Source of the DNA: a virus
Reading direction: 5' to 3' (one strand)
Length of the DNA: 20,477 nt
IMG/VR virus record: IMGVR_UViG_3300027833_000263
Span: 1-20,477 of that record
A program made the position numbers and the translations under genes. Below the pieces are notes generated by a model that worked only from the letters and a program-made list of their open reading frames with translations, was not told where the DNA came from and searched no databases. Every line of letters starts with the position of its first letter. The first letter of the stretch is position 1. Below, in pieces: positions 1-7,398 of this stretch.

Positions 1-493
1 CTTGAGATAGGTTCGGGTAATCAGATGCCATCTGTACCTGAATAGCAGTCATGTCATCCATTTCGGAAGGGTTCATGGACTGGTAAACAAACCAATCTCT
101 AGGGTCACGGCCAGTCTTTTCGACAAATTCCGCGATCACAGAAATTCTTTCATCGAGCTCTCTCTGCTCCTGCTGCTGCCCCTGTAGGTCATCTAAAGAA
201 CGGACATCTCTCCCAAGCCTTTCGCTAAGGAAGTTGAATACCGCGCCTTCGACTTCTTCAGGTGCATATTGTTGTTGGGCTTCGGGCTGATCGCCAACCT
301 GCTCAACAGGTGTTTCTTGTGTTTGTTCAACCTGCGAAGGAGCTTCCTGAGTAGGCTGTTCCGTTTGCTGGGGTTGGTTAATCTGAGCTACCTCTTCGTC
401 GCTTACAAAGCTAAATGATGACGTAGACTCTTCTGGTGCGGAAACGGGAGCCTGCTGCTCCATCGCCTCTACGGGTTGCGTGTTTTCTTCCAT
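1..493 (-). CDS. Probable capsid scaffold / head-assembly protein, N-terminal part (cut by window edge)
   Basis: The ATG is at 491-493 and the frame stays open to the left edge, so about 164 residues are visible and the C-terminus is missing. The first ~75 residues are very rich in Gln, Glu and Pro (for example EQQAPVSAPEES and QPQQTEQPTQEAPSQ) and look disordered. After that comes a charged, helical stretch containing ISVIAEFVEKTGRDPRDW and NPSEMDDMTAIQVQM. A disordered acidic head followed by a helical domain with a G-R-D-P-x-D-W motif resembles scaffold proteins that precede the major capsid gene in marine phages; this is a judgement by resemblance. A promoter box lies 18 bases upstream of the ATG, so the gene seems to begin its own transcription unit, as expected for highly expressed head genes. 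It could instead be another head-associated protein. Confidence 0.5.
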   Translation of the reverse strand, partial: MEENTQPVEAMEQQAPVSAPEESTSSFSFVSDEEVAQINQPQQTEQPTQEAPSQVEQTQETPVEQVGDQPEAQQQYAPEEVEGAVFNFLSERLGRDVRSLDDLQGQQQEQRELDERISVIAEFVEKTGRDPRDWFVYQSMNPSEMDDMTAIQVQMASDYPNLSQ

Positions 494-511
494 TAGAATT
501 TAATTTAAGTG

Positions 512-519
512 CAAATATA
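512..519 (-). promoter_or_regulatory. Bacteroidetes-type -7 box (TATATTTG) for the scaffold gene
   Basis: Read on the minus strand the site is TATATTTG followed by CAC, matching the Bacteroidetes -7 consensus TAnnTTTG. It lies in the 37-base gap between the 61-aa gene and the scaffold gene, with 18 bases from the box to the ATG. No TTG is seen 19-21 bases upstream. Confidence 0.7.
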
Positions 520-530
520 TAACTTATTTG

Positions 531-716
531 TTACCCGTGATTTACGAGCTTGAACTTAGCTTCCTTGATAGCGTTGGGATGCGGGGCATAATCACCCTTC
601 ATCAAGAAGTACCTTCCGCCTTCCTCCATCCAATGAAACCCAGACGGTGCAGGGACAGCTTTTGTGTCCTGCGTAATCTTTAGCTTACCGCCTTTATTAA
701 GTTTAACAGCTTTCAC
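531..716 (-). CDS. Conserved small phage protein of unknown function (61 aa)
   Basis: A 61-residue basic protein with PSGFHWMEEGGRYFLMKG followed by HPNAIKEAKFKLV. The pattern P-x-G-F-H-W-M ... L-M-K-G-x-x-x-H ... A-x-F is one I associate with small proteins near the head genes of marine phages; no function is known to me. The start is GTG at 714-716. It overlaps the TGA of the upstream gene (713-715) as GTGA, which argues for translational coupling and supports this start over any internal ATG. It has no signal peptide, membrane segment or cysteine. Its position just before the scaffold gene suggests a minor head or head-assembly role, by inference only. Confidence 0.75.
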   Translation of the reverse strand: MKAVKLNKGGKLKITQDTKAVPAPSGFHWMEEGGRYFLMKGDYAPHPNAIKEAKFKLVNHG

Positions 717-922
717 TGTACTTGATTCTTAGCAAGCAGAAGCTTGATCTCCTGGATGTCTTTCATCATCTGACGTACATCCTCTTTGAATTCTGTGTTG
801 TCCGTCTCAAGGACAGCTACACGAGCAGACAGCTTGTTGTAATCTGCCTGGAACTTAATCCAACCGCCTATAAGCGATCCCGCTACGATTAGAAATTCGA
901 AATGACTAATATGCTCTACCAT
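713..922 (-). CDS. Small membrane-anchored coiled-coil protein (holin-like or unknown)
   Basis: The 69-residue protein has one hydrophobic segment near its N-terminus (about residues 9-24, FEFLIVAGSLIGGWIKF). A long amphipathic helix with coiled-coil spacing follows (about 28-66, including LSARVAVLETD and MMKDIQEIKLLLAKNQ). One membrane span plus a coiled coil is also seen in XhlA-type haemolysin or holin-associated proteins, but there the order is reversed. Similar proteins ending in EIKLLLAKNQ recur in marine phages without assigned function. The ATG lies one base after the TAA of the preceding gene, and the 3' end overlaps the next gene as GTGA, so the three genes form a coupled set. A role in lysis or membrane association is plausible but unproven. 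Confidence 0.7.
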   Translation of the reverse strand: MVEHISHFEFLIVAGSLIGGWIKFQADYNKLSARVAVLETDNTEFKEDVRQMMKDIQEIKLLLAKNQVQ

Positions 923-923
923 T

Positions 924-1217
924 TTACCACTTTACTTTGTCGGCCCAATAAGCTGCGCTCATCTTGCCCTTTGCAATATTTCTAGCGTGTCTAGCTTTAA
1001 AACTAGCTCGCTTCTTCTTCATCTTGTCGCTTTCGCCCTCTTTAGCGGCGCCCGCTGTGCTAGCTCCTTGCTCGCCAAAACGGATTAAACGAATCTTATC
1101 CCCTACCTTAGCCAAGACTACATGAGACTTTTTAGCATGAGACGGAGTACGCTTAGGCTTGTTAACCCCGCTTAAACCGTTCTTCTTTAGAAGTCTCTTT
1201 ACTCTAGGGCTTGCCAT
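924..1217 (-). CDS. Conserved basic phage protein with C-terminal SFKARH...AAYWADKVKW motif
   Basis: This 97-residue, strongly basic protein has two blocks: an N-terminal one with NKPKRTPSHAKKSHVV and a C-terminal one with RASFKARHARNIAKGKMSAAYWADKVKW split around the invariant-looking RH, AAYWA and KW. I recognise this signature from a domain of unknown function that is widespread in marine and cyanobacterial phages, often near structural or packaging genes. The middle contains a beta-like segment (KIRLIRFGEQG) followed by a variable linker. The ATG is only four bases after a TATATTTG promoter box, so it is probably the first codon of a leaderless message. It heads a three-gene coupled unit running to 531. 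Charge suggests nucleic acid binding, but this is inference. Confidence 0.8.
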   Translation of the reverse strand: MASPRVKRLLKKNGLSGVNKPKRTPSHAKKSHVVLAKVGDKIRLIRFGEQGASTAGAAKEGESDKMKKKRASFKARHARNIAKGKMSAAYWADKVKW

Positions 1218-1221
1218 AATG

Positions 1222-1229
1222 CAAATATA
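1222..1229 (-). promoter_or_regulatory. -7 box TATATTTG four bases before an ATG
   Basis: On the minus strand TATATTTG-CATT-ATG. The box fits TAnnTTTG and sits directly after the fibre-module terminator (1232-1264), so one unit ends and the next begins within about 45 bases. With only four bases to the ATG, transcription would start at or next to the start codon. Confidence 0.75.
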
Positions 1230-1231
1230 GG

Positions 1232-1264
1232 AAATAAAAGAAGCCCCATTTCTGAGGCTTCTTA
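1232..1264 (-). terminator. Intrinsic terminator after the fibre module
   Basis: On the minus strand AAGAAGCC (1256-1263) pairs with GGCTTCTT (1238-1245), an 8-bp stem with a 10-base loop, followed by TTTTATTT. It lies 70 bases beyond the stop codon of the last fibre-module gene and faces the same way. The ~70 bases between that gene and the stem are AT-rich with no ORF. Confidence 0.8.
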
Positions 1265-1334
1265 AACTATAAGGTACTAGAAATCAAGAATATATAGTCG
1301 TTTTTATTTGTTCGTTGTTTTTAAATACTCCCTT

Positions 1335-1592
1335 TTAAACAGGATCTGAGTCAAAATAAGTCCAATCGTCTTCACAAACTATAGCACGAATCTCTTCAAT
1401 AGAATACTCCTGACTCCGTGTCGTAAGAGCGGTAACCGATGGCGGCATCTCTCCTACAAATTTAATAAAGGCTTTACTTCTGTCTAGATTCTTTCTAACA
1501 GTATCTAAAGATGTCTCCATAACCTCCGAGAAATCAATTGTTTCCAATTCCTCTACATCAAATATTACATAACGCCTAAGCTCTAAGTTCAT
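1335..1592 (-). CDS. Small acidic protein of unknown function at the end of the fibre module
   Basis: An 85-residue acidic protein (for example VIFDVEELETIDFSEVM and EYSIEEIRAIVCEDDW). It starts one base after the stop codon of the LamG gene, so it is in the same transcript and is the last gene before the terminator. The layout of a beta-strand start (RRYVIFDV), a helical middle (SLDTVRKNLDR) and a segment FIKFVGEMPPS recalls small proteins found downstream of fibre genes in marine phages. In well-studied phages this slot often encodes a fibre assembly chaperone. That role is an inference from position; the sequence has no chaperone signature that I recognise. Confidence 0.7.
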   Translation of the reverse strand: MNLELRRYVIFDVEELETIDFSEVMETSLDTVRKNLDRSKAFIKFVGEMPPSVTALTTRSQEYSIEEIRAIVCEDDWTYFDSDPV

Positions 1593-1593
1593 A

Positions 1594-2454
1594 TTAATAT
1601 CCGTATCTAGATTTTGTATTGTCGAAGTTATCCGTTATTTCTTGGTCGGTCAGAGCAACGTCGTAAACCATTATCTCAGCGATAATACCAGGGTCTACAA
1701 GACCTCCGTTCCTCTCATGCATAATACCTCCATCATCAGAGCTACCGTATCCAACAGCACTTCCATAGCCAGATTTGCTATAGCTAGTTCCTTTGCTGTC
1801 ATTTTGAAAGCATCGCCAGTCGTTGTAATCTGCTGAGTCAAATCTGAATGTAAATAAAGCCCAGCCTGTTGGCATGCTAAATTGAGACATTACAACACTT
1901 CTTCTTGAGGCGGTACCCCCGCCCCCGTCATTATCGAATTTATGCATAATGAATCTGCCTCCATAAGACGTTCGACCATCGTAAACACATGTAAGACCTC
2001 GGTATCTAGTTTGATTGAACATATTGTTATGCCAAAATCTATTTACGTCGTTGGTAGCGGAAATGTCAGCCCATACTTGAACAGTAAAGCCATTGTTCGT
2101 AAGATCCGATTCGGTAGGTCTAATTGGACCTGAGGTTGAGTTAGCAAGCTTGAATCCGTCGTCCACTCCGTCAAAAGAAAAAGAACCGCCTCCAGTGGTA
2201 GAAGAATACGTTGGGCTATTAACCATCGTTGCGTGTGTTCCACTCCCTGACAAATCAGACCACGTTGTTCCGCTGCCTGAATAACTACTACTATTCCCAG
2301 CGTCAAGGTGTTGGACTAGGTTATCTGTAATTATTAAACTAGAACTCGCAGAAGGCGCGGTAATGCCTGACACGTTCGCAATCGAAGTCGAAGAGATAGC
2401 AGACACCTTAGATATATCCGCCCAATTTTGACCGCTTATTTTATCTATAGGCAT
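1594..2454 (-). CDS. LamG / concanavalin A-like tail fibre or receptor-binding protein
   Basis: A 286-residue protein. Residues 1-35 are a short linker (SGQNWADISKVSAISSTSIA) of a type seen at the front of phage fibre proteins. From about residue 45 it follows the LamG jelly-roll pattern closely: NLVQHLDAGNSSSYSGSG, TTWSDLSGSG, then SFSFDGVDDGF near 91-101, and an end with AEIMVYDVALTDQEITDNF before a terminal RYG. The D-x-G-N-x-x-S-Y and F-D-G-V-D-D motifs are typical of the phage version of the fold. LamG domains bind carbohydrates or proteins, so this is a good candidate for the host-recognition tip. It is the most distal fibre gene in the operon, with a one-base gap on either side, consistent with a receptor-binding role. 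Confidence 0.85.
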   Translation of the reverse strand: MPIDKISGQNWADISKVSAISSTSIANVSGITAPSASSSLIITDNLVQHLDAGNSSSYSGSGTTWSDLSGSGTHATMVNSPTYSSTTGGGSFSFDGVDDGFKLANSTSGPIRPTESDLTNNGFTVQVWADISATNDVNRFWHNNMFNQTRYRGLTCVYDGRTSYGGRFIMHKFDNDGGGGTASRRSVVMSQFSMPTGWALFTFRFDSADYNDWRCFQNDSKGTSYSKSGYGSAVGYGSSDDGGIMHERNGGLVDPGIIAEIMVYDVALTDQEITDNFDNTKSRYGY

Positions 2455-2455
2455 A

Positions 2456-3433
2456 TTAGCTTATTTCGATCCAGTCTTGAGACGGATTAAAGAACACTAA
2501 ATTAGTTCCAATCTTATACCCCATTACTCTAGATACATCGCCCGTAGCAGATACGGGAGTAGTCGTCAATCTACCTGTAGCCGTACTTAAATAAACAACA
2601 TCTCCAACCGATCCGCCTGGGTCTGTAGCGACGTATACAATACCCCGAATAACCATGCCCGTAGCAGATGAAGCGCTAGTAGCGACGCCCATTAAGCCAA
2701 CGCTAGAAGCGACCGCGTCAGCATCTGAGCCCACCCACGCACTCGACCCTAAATAGTAAACATATCCCGCATTTAAACTAGTAGTAGTTGTAATTGTTAC
2801 AACCTCGGCATTTAACCCTACTTCTCCTGCACTTCCTGCCGTTGCTATAGCGGTTTCTAACTTGCCTACGGCCACCGAAGAGCCGTTACCGCTAATCTTT
2901 CCCGTAGTAGTTACGTCACCCGTTACGGATAATTCCGACCCGTTAAACGTTAAGTTGGACTCTCCGTTTAGAGTGTTGGCTGTACCAGACCCCGTAATGA
3001 GTCTGTTATCGGCGTTGGTGTTTATAGTTATGGTTGTGCCACCAGAAGGTGTGTCAATCCAAGACAATTCGCCAGTAGCGTTAGACTCAAGGATCTTGTT
3101 TGCGGCGCCTGGCACTGCATTAGGAAGCGTAATAGTGTAGCTAGCAACAGTTTCAGACTTAGGCTTTATGTTTACGTGCTCGCCGTTATTTCCATCGCTT
3201 AACCTAATTCCGTTAGCCAATCTAGCATCAAAGACCCCATTAGCATTATCAAATTGATAGTTTACTGCGTTTGAAGAGTTTGAAAACTTTACGACACCGT
3301 TCTTAAACAAAAGATTAGTTTCATTCCCATTAAGATCATAAGTCCTAGGGGAAGCGGCTTGAAGCAGATTAGCAGTAGCTAAGTTGTCAGTTACCGCATC
3401 ACCGTCTACTAATATTTTCTTCCAGGTAGCCAT
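2456..3433 (-). CDS. Tail fibre / virion structural protein (MATWKK family)
   Basis: A 325-residue, Ser/Thr/Gly/Val-rich, almost cysteine-free protein of the kind that builds beta-helical fibres. It begins MATWKKILVDGDAV, and the fibre gene at 3802-5196 begins MASWKRVVIQGDNA, so the two share an N-terminal attachment motif. The middle has NTLNGESNLTFNGSELSVTG, a repeat-like fibre motif. The C-terminal third has GDVVYLSTATGRLTTTP and VMGYKIGTNLVFFNPS, which I associate with distal domains of marine phage fibres. It is co-transcribed with its neighbours. Which part of the tail it belongs to cannot be told from sequence alone. Confidence 0.8.
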   Translation of the reverse strand: MATWKKILVDGDAVTDNLATANLLQAASPRTYDLNGNETNLLFKNGVVKFSNSSNAVNYQFDNANGVFDARLANGIRLSDGNNGEHVNIKPKSETVASYTITLPNAVPGAANKILESNATGELSWIDTPSGGTTITINTNADNRLITGSGTANTLNGESNLTFNGSELSVTGDVTTTGKISGNGSSVAVGKLETAIATAGSAGEVGLNAEVVTITTTTSLNAGYVYYLGSSAWVGSDADAVASSVGLMGVATSASSATGMVIRGIVYVATDPGGSVGDVVYLSTATGRLTTTPVSATGDVSRVMGYKIGTNLVFFNPSQDWIEIS

Positions 3434-3441
3434 ATGTAAGC

Positions 3442-3612
3442 TTAAGCTTTTTCAAGCTTTACAGAATCTTTTTCAGATAGTTTTTGCAACCGATCGAACT
3501 CCTTTGCTAGCTTGTCTAAAGTACCAGCAACAACAGCCGCGTCAGTGGCTTTAATAGTAGCGGTCTTTGCGACTTCGCTTAAAAAAAACACCTCGTTAAT
3601 TTCTAATTTCAT
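3442..3612 (-). CDS. Small helical protein between fibre genes (56 aa)
   Basis: ATG at 3610-3612, stop TAA at 3442-3444. The 56-residue product starts MKLEINEVFFLSEVAKT, continues through an alanine-rich helix (ATDAAVVAGTLDKLAKEF) and ends with a lysine-rich tail (LSEKDSVKLEKA). Stop and start codons of the flanking genes are 8 and 16 bases away, so it fits the tight operon. The pattern suggests a helical hairpin or short coiled coil. I know of no function; such mini-genes between marine phage fibre genes may encode assembly factors. Confidence 0.65.
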   Translation of the reverse strand: MKLEINEVFFLSEVAKTATIKATDAAVVAGTLDKLAKEFDRLQKLSEKDSVKLEKA

Positions 3613-3628
3613 TTTAATTCAATTTATT

Positions 3629-3802
3629 TTATTTCGCCTTCAGTTGATTCTGAAGTTTAATTACTACATCTGCCAGCAAAAGTACATCTTTTCCGTCGAA
3701 ACTACAATCATGTAGCGTCTTTAAAATAAATGTGAGCTCTTGCTGGGTCAGAGTGTCAGTGGTAACCCCACCGACAGCCCTGCCCTTACCAAGAATAGAC
3801 AT
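3629..3802 (-). CDS. Small conserved protein MSILGKGRAVGG... (57 aa)
   Basis: ATG at 3800-3802, stop TAA at 3629-3631, giving 57 residues. The start overlaps the stop of the 464-aa fibre gene by one base (TAATG), which supports real translation. The sequence has a glycine-rich head (MSILGKGRAVGGVTTDTL) and a helical body (QQELTFILKTLHDCSFDG, then DVLLLADVVIKLQNQLKAK). The G-K-G-x-A-V-G-G ... L-T-x-Q-E-L ... L-K-T-L layout recurs in small marine phage proteins next to fibre genes. No function is known to me. Confidence 0.7.
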   Translation of the reverse strand: MSILGKGRAVGGVTTDTLTQQELTFILKTLHDCSFDGKDVLLLADVVIKLQNQLKAK

Positions 3803-5196
3803 TAGTCAATATAGATCCAAAGACCTTTTGCTCCGCTTGTACCAGCGCTGTTGTAGTACATCGCTCCAGTCACAGGGGCTGAGGATGGGTCAACAGCTCC
3901 TTTGTCAAGAACAGCAACACCATGCTGAATGCCCGCCGAACCAGTGTCTCTGACTTTCCATCCAGCAACCGTATCTGAAGCAGCATCATACCAGCGGAAT
4001 GAAGCGAAGTTTGCTTGAGTCGCATCAGAGGCAACTCTAAGGCCAGCAGTGTCCGCAGCGGCTGGAGTTGTGCTGCCACTAGCGAGAGTAATAAACTGAT
4101 CTTCAACGTTCAAGACCTGAACGTCAATCGTTTCAGTATTCCCGTTAACTTGAAGGTTTGGTACAATCAGCGTATTTGTATCGGCGTTGTACTTCAGGTC
4201 AGCGTCATAGTGAACAGATTCGTTTCCGTTAGCAGCATTCTCAGAAAGCAACAAGAAAGTAGTCGTATCTGTAGTGGCGCTAATCGCAAGTTCTGTAGCT
4301 GAATCAGCATTACCAGTAACGTCGCCAGTAACGTTAGCTGTAATAGACGATGGCAAACCAAATGTGACTTCCTGACCGCTTACAGTAACATCAACTTCGT
4401 TGGCCGTACCCGTGAAAGTAAGCGTTTCGGAGTCGAGGTCAACAGAACTAGTGGTAGTACCATCAGTAATGTCGAGATCCGCTGCTGTTACTTGAGCGTC
4501 AACATAAGCTTTAATTGACTCAGTAGTAGCCAAAGAGATAGCGTCAGCAGAAGCAAAGTTGTCTTCGTCTCGGACAATGAGATCCCCAACAACCCCACCA
4601 ACACCCATCTTACCGAGGACCTTACCAGCAACAGCGGCTGAAGCTGTAGTTAGAGATGTGTGGCTGAGCTGCGCTCTGAAGATACCATCCGTCGCATCCG
4701 TCGCATCAGGGATGTCAACAGTGATTTGATCTGATGATTGAGAAACAAAGACCCCAGAGTCACCAGTGATAGAAACAGAGTCAGTTACATTATCCGAATC
4801 AGTCAGAACAATATTTGCAATGCCCGTCGATGCATCTGAAGTACTGACGTTGTACGTGGTGTTCTCACCAGCCGCACCAATATTCGCTACAGTTGCAGTG
4901 TAGAAGTGCGAGTTTGCAGCGTCCCAAGCCAACACCAAGTCGGTAGTTGCTGGGGACTCAGAAGCAAGGGACATATCAACCGACAGAACACCAGCTGTGT
5001 CTGTCAAACCAGTTGCAGTGTTAGTTCCAGCTACTAATCCTATCACATCGGCAATAGCGTCTCTTTTAATTAAGTTAGAGTCGTCTGCATCCGCAAATAC
5101 AAACGAATCTGAAAGTGTTGCCGTTGTATCTGTGGTAGCTAAGGCTACCGTAGCTGCGTTGTCGCCCTGAATGACGACTCTTTTCCATGATGCCAT
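3802..5196 (-). CDS. Large tail fibre protein, beta-rich (464 aa)
   Basis: This 464-residue protein has no cysteine and very high Asp, Ser, Thr, Ala and Val content, typical of phage fibre shafts. It begins MASWKRVVIQGDNAAT, paralogous to the start of the 325-aa fibre. Features in order: IKRDAIADVIGLVAGTNT (about 43-60), Thr/Asp-rich strands, a segment around VAGKVLGKMGVGGVVG (about 190), and ANVTGDVTGNADSAT (about 285). The C-terminal domain has QVLNVEDQFITLASGS and FRWYDAASDTVAGWKV and ends GAMYYNSAGTSGAKGLWIYID. The pattern VNVEDQFITLASG resembles distal domains of other marine phage fibres. A TATATTTG box 26 bases upstream gives it its own promoter. Confidence 0.8.
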   Translation of the reverse strand: MASWKRVVIQGDNAATVALATTDTTATLSDSFVFADADDSNLIKRDAIADVIGLVAGTNTATGLTDTAGVLSVDMSLASESPATTDLVLAWDAANSHFYTATVANIGAAGENTTYNVSTSDASTGIANIVLTDSDNVTDSVSITGDSGVFVSQSSDQITVDIPDATDATDGIFRAQLSHTSLTTASAAVAGKVLGKMGVGGVVGDLIVRDEDNFASADAISLATTESIKAYVDAQVTAADLDITDGTTTSSVDLDSETLTFTGTANEVDVTVSGQEVTFGLPSSITANVTGDVTGNADSATELAISATTDTTTFLLLSENAANGNESVHYDADLKYNADTNTLIVPNLQVNGNTETIDVQVLNVEDQFITLASGSTTPAAADTAGLRVASDATQANFASFRWYDAASDTVAGWKVRDTGSAGIQHGVAVLDKGAVDPSSAPVTGAMYYNSAGTSGAKGLWIYID

Positions 5197-5222
5197 GACT
5201 CAAATTTTTCTTGTTTATAGTG

Positions 5223-5230
5223 CAAATATA
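5223..5230 (-). promoter_or_regulatory. Internal late promoter, -7 box TATATTTG
   Basis: Minus-strand TATATTTGCAC in the 49-base gap upstream of the 464-aa fibre gene. Box to ATG is 26 bases. No TTG element at the expected distance. It would allow extra expression of the fibre genes relative to upstream genes. Confidence 0.7.
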
Positions 5231-5245
5231 CGTAAAATCAAATAC

Positions 5246-5761
5246 TTACTCCGTGCTTACTCCAAAGTACAAATCGTCAGCGTCATTAGCATACATACCC
5301 CCAGCAAAAGCTTGCGGAGGAGTGGCTGTGTGATCAAATTGCTTAAACTCTACAAGCCCGTCTAAGTTTACATGACCCGTTCCATTCGGAGTAAACGTGA
5401 TGTCTCTATTAACACTGGAGACAATAGATCGAGCCAGAACATCTAGATTGCCTCCAAGTTCTGGAGTAAGATCTTCTACAACGTTTTGTAAACCCCCGCC
5501 AATAATGGTAGCTAAGTCCGTCCATCCAGTAGCCTTCGTTGCGATATTAGACGAGTCTACTAAAAGGTAGAATTTAGAATCAGCCTCATGATAGACTATA
5601 CTAACGTACTCCTTGAGTTGATCGCTAACAGAGGTAAGCCCCGTTAGTCCAGCGTCGTTGGCGACCACTCTACCCCCACCTCTTACGAAGTTAGAATCAA
5701 CAAAAGCTTTTGCTGCGTTATTATGGCCGTATTCGCCTGCTCTTCCTACTTCAACTGGCAT
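5246..5761 (-). CDS. Tail fibre-associated structural protein (171 aa)
   Basis: A 171-residue protein whose start codon overlaps the stop of the collagen-like fibre gene by one base (TGATG). It begins MPVEVGRAGEYGHNNAAKAF and contains LQNVVEDLTPELGGNLDV (around 90-107) followed by ITFTPNGTGHVNLDGL. The segment D-L-T-P-E-L-G-G-N-L-D is a recurrent fibre motif in marine myo- and podoviruses, and the T-P-N-G-T-G-x-V strand is another. The C-terminal part (FAGGMYANDADDLYFGV) resembles a surface-exposed cap sequence. No enzymatic residues are evident. It is probably part of the fibre complex with its neighbours. Confidence 0.75.
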   Translation of the reverse strand: MPVEVGRAGEYGHNNAAKAFVDSNFVRGGGRVVANDAGLTGLTSVSDQLKEYVSIVYHEADSKFYLLVDSSNIATKATGWTDLATIIGGGLQNVVEDLTPELGGNLDVLARSIVSSVNRDITFTPNGTGHVNLDGLVEFKQFDHTATPPQAFAGGMYANDADDLYFGVSTE

Positions 5762-7389
5762 CAGGATATGTTTAAGAAATTGTTGTTAAATGCGTTAGTT
5801 GAATTGGATTTGTAAACCGTGTAATCAGTTGAGACCCCGTATCGGTTGCTTAAAGTAAAGGTACCTAAATTAGTAAAAGCCCCTATGGTTGGAGACACAC
5901 CATCTAAAGTTAGATCCTGTATAGTGTCGGTACCTGGATAAAATATATACATAAACTTATTGCTCGTTTGAACGGTGTATGTATTAGTATTCCCTATACT
6001 GTCAGGATAAGATCCTGTCTTGATCTCTCTTTCATTATTGCCACTGTCGTCACCACCAAACGCTGCATAAACAGTTTGAACGGCGGACTGAGAAGATCCA
6101 GTAGTCAAGGCTGTTGTGTCAAAACACACCTGATAAGAGTAGTAATAGTTTATGCTGGAAAAATCGCTAGATGTGTCGGTTCCATAAGTGCTATCAACAA
6201 CAATCCTATATTCATGAGATGTGGCCTCCGCTGTTAAATCAGTAGATCCGTCTGTAGCAACAGTAATTGAGTCCGTGTTTATAGCCAGAGAGATGTTATT
6301 CTGCGTAGATCCATTACCTAAAGAAGCAAGGTTTGTTGTAGAGTTAGGTGTTGTTATCTCCCTGTAATTGCTACCTATTTTAACCTGTACAACAGAATTA
6401 ATCAACGGATCATAAAGCTCGTCCCTTCTTACGTCATAACGAAGAGTAGATTGAACATCGCCATACTCTCTAGTTGTAGAGGTTGTACCCGTTGCAGCAG
6501 AAATAGAAGAGTTGCTCCTAGTTATTTGTTTGTTGCTAATGTCTGGAGCGTCAAAGCTATTGGCTGTTGTAAAGACGTTGGCAGTCTGTTCAGTTGTACC
6601 GCTAGTGCTGTCTGTTACCCTAAGACGAAAATGAAACACGTTATTGCTTGCCCAAGCTTCTCCAGTACTGTGAACCTTTGAGAGAAGCGAAGCCCCAAAA
6701 GTAACCTCTGAGGTTGTGTAGGATTGAACTGTAGTCCAAGAACCCGTAGGAGTGGTAGTGTTAGTAGATAACTGATACTCAAGAACAGCTGTACCTGTAG
6801 CTCCTTGGTTAGCAATACCGAAGTTTATAGAAGATATAGTTACAGAAGAAGCGTTTGAAGGGTGTTGATAATCAGGACCAGCAAGAGTAAAGCTAGGGCT
6901 AGGATTAACAGCGTCCGTGAATGCGTCAATCAAAAGCTCTGAAGCAGTTTTTCCGCTTGCGGGAATGGTATCTCCGTTCTTGTACTTACCGAAGGTTTTT
7001 ATCAATCCGCTTACCGTGGGCATGTTAGCCACGTAGTTCTGAGTGAAAGTTATCTGACCTCCGTCAGCACCATCTGCTCCGTCAGCACCATCTGCTCCGT
7101 CAGCTCCCGCAGCTCCCGCAGGTCCTTGAGCGCCAGCAGGTCCCGTATCGCCCTGAGCGCCAGCAGGTCCTTGAGCGCCAGCAGGTCCTTGAGCGCCCGT
7201 AGGTCCAGCGGCCCCAGCAGCTCCAGCAGGCCCAGCACCAATAGCGCCAGCTACCGTTACATTATTTGCTACCGTCTGATTTATTCTTACTATTTTGGTC
7301 TCCGTTGTGTTTACAATAGAAACCTTTATCAACCCTCCAGTAGAGCTAGATACAATTATTTTAGAAGGTTGGTCTAAGCTTATTGGCAT
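5761..7389 (-). CDS. Collagen-like tail fibre protein (542 aa)
   Basis: Residues 1-50 form a short N-terminal domain (MPISLDQPSKIIVSSSTGG). Residues 53-110 are an unbroken run of about twenty Gly-x-y triplets: first G-P-A, G-A-Q and G-P-T types, then five G-A-D repeats. This should form a collagen-like triple helix, known in phages as a trimeric fibre shaft. From about 113 to the end the protein is Ser/Thr/Asn-rich and beta-like, with Ig- or fibronectin-like spacing (SPSFTLAGPDYQHPSNAS, VLEYQLSTNT, VFHFRLRVTDSTSG). It ends with a domain around YPGTDTIQDLTLDGVSPT and LSNRYGVSTDYTVYKS. The protein is therefore probably a homotrimeric fibre with a globular distal tip. The stop overlaps the next ATG, and the start lies nine bases after the previous stop codon. 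Confidence 0.88.
   Translation of the reverse strand: MPISLDQPSKIIVSSSTGGLIKVSIVNTTETKIVRINQTVANNVTVAGAIGAGPAGAAGAAGPTGAQGPAGAQGPAGAQGDTGPAGAQGPAGAAGADGADGADGADGADGGQITFTQNYVANMPTVSGLIKTFGKYKNGDTIPASGKTASELLIDAFTDAVNPSPSFTLAGPDYQHPSNASSVTISSINFGIANQGATGTAVLEYQLSTNTTTPTGSWTTVQSYTTSEVTFGASLLSKVHSTGEAWASNNVFHFRLRVTDSTSGTTEQTANVFTTANSFDAPDISNKQITRSNSSISAATGTTSTTREYGDVQSTLRYDVRRDELYDPLINSVVQVKIGSNYREITTPNSTTNLASLGNGSTQNNISLAINTDSITVATDGSTDLTAEATSHEYRIVVDSTYGTDTSSDFSSINYYYSYQVCFDTTALTTGSSQSAVQTVYAAFGGDDSGNNEREIKTGSYPDSIGNTNTYTVQTSNKFMYIFYPGTDTIQDLTLDGVSPTIGAFTNLGTFTLSNRYGVSTDYTVYKSNSTNAFNNNFLNIS
7061..7235 (-). repeat. Tandem short repeats encoding the Gly-x-y collagen shaft
   Basis: The DNA is repetitive as well as the protein. 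An 18-bp unit is exactly repeated at 7061-7078 and 7079-7096 (the G-A-D triplets), and units related to gagcgccagcaggtcc recur several times between about 7115 and 7210 (the G-P-A and G-A-Q triplets). Near-identical codons make the tract prone to slippage or recombination that would change shaft length in steps of whole triplets. Confidence 0.85.
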
Positions 7390-7398
7390 AGCAAGATA

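Noticed and set aside
7061-7235. Regularly repeated units suggesting a CRISPR array
   Set aside because: Repeats are contiguous 9- and 18-base units in frame with Gly-x-y codons, with no unique spacers; they are collagen coding sequence.
7126-7377. Plus-strand Ser/Arg-rich frame opposite the collagen-like gene
   Set aside because: It is the complement of the Gly-x-y repeats; its apparent repeats follow from the sense strand.
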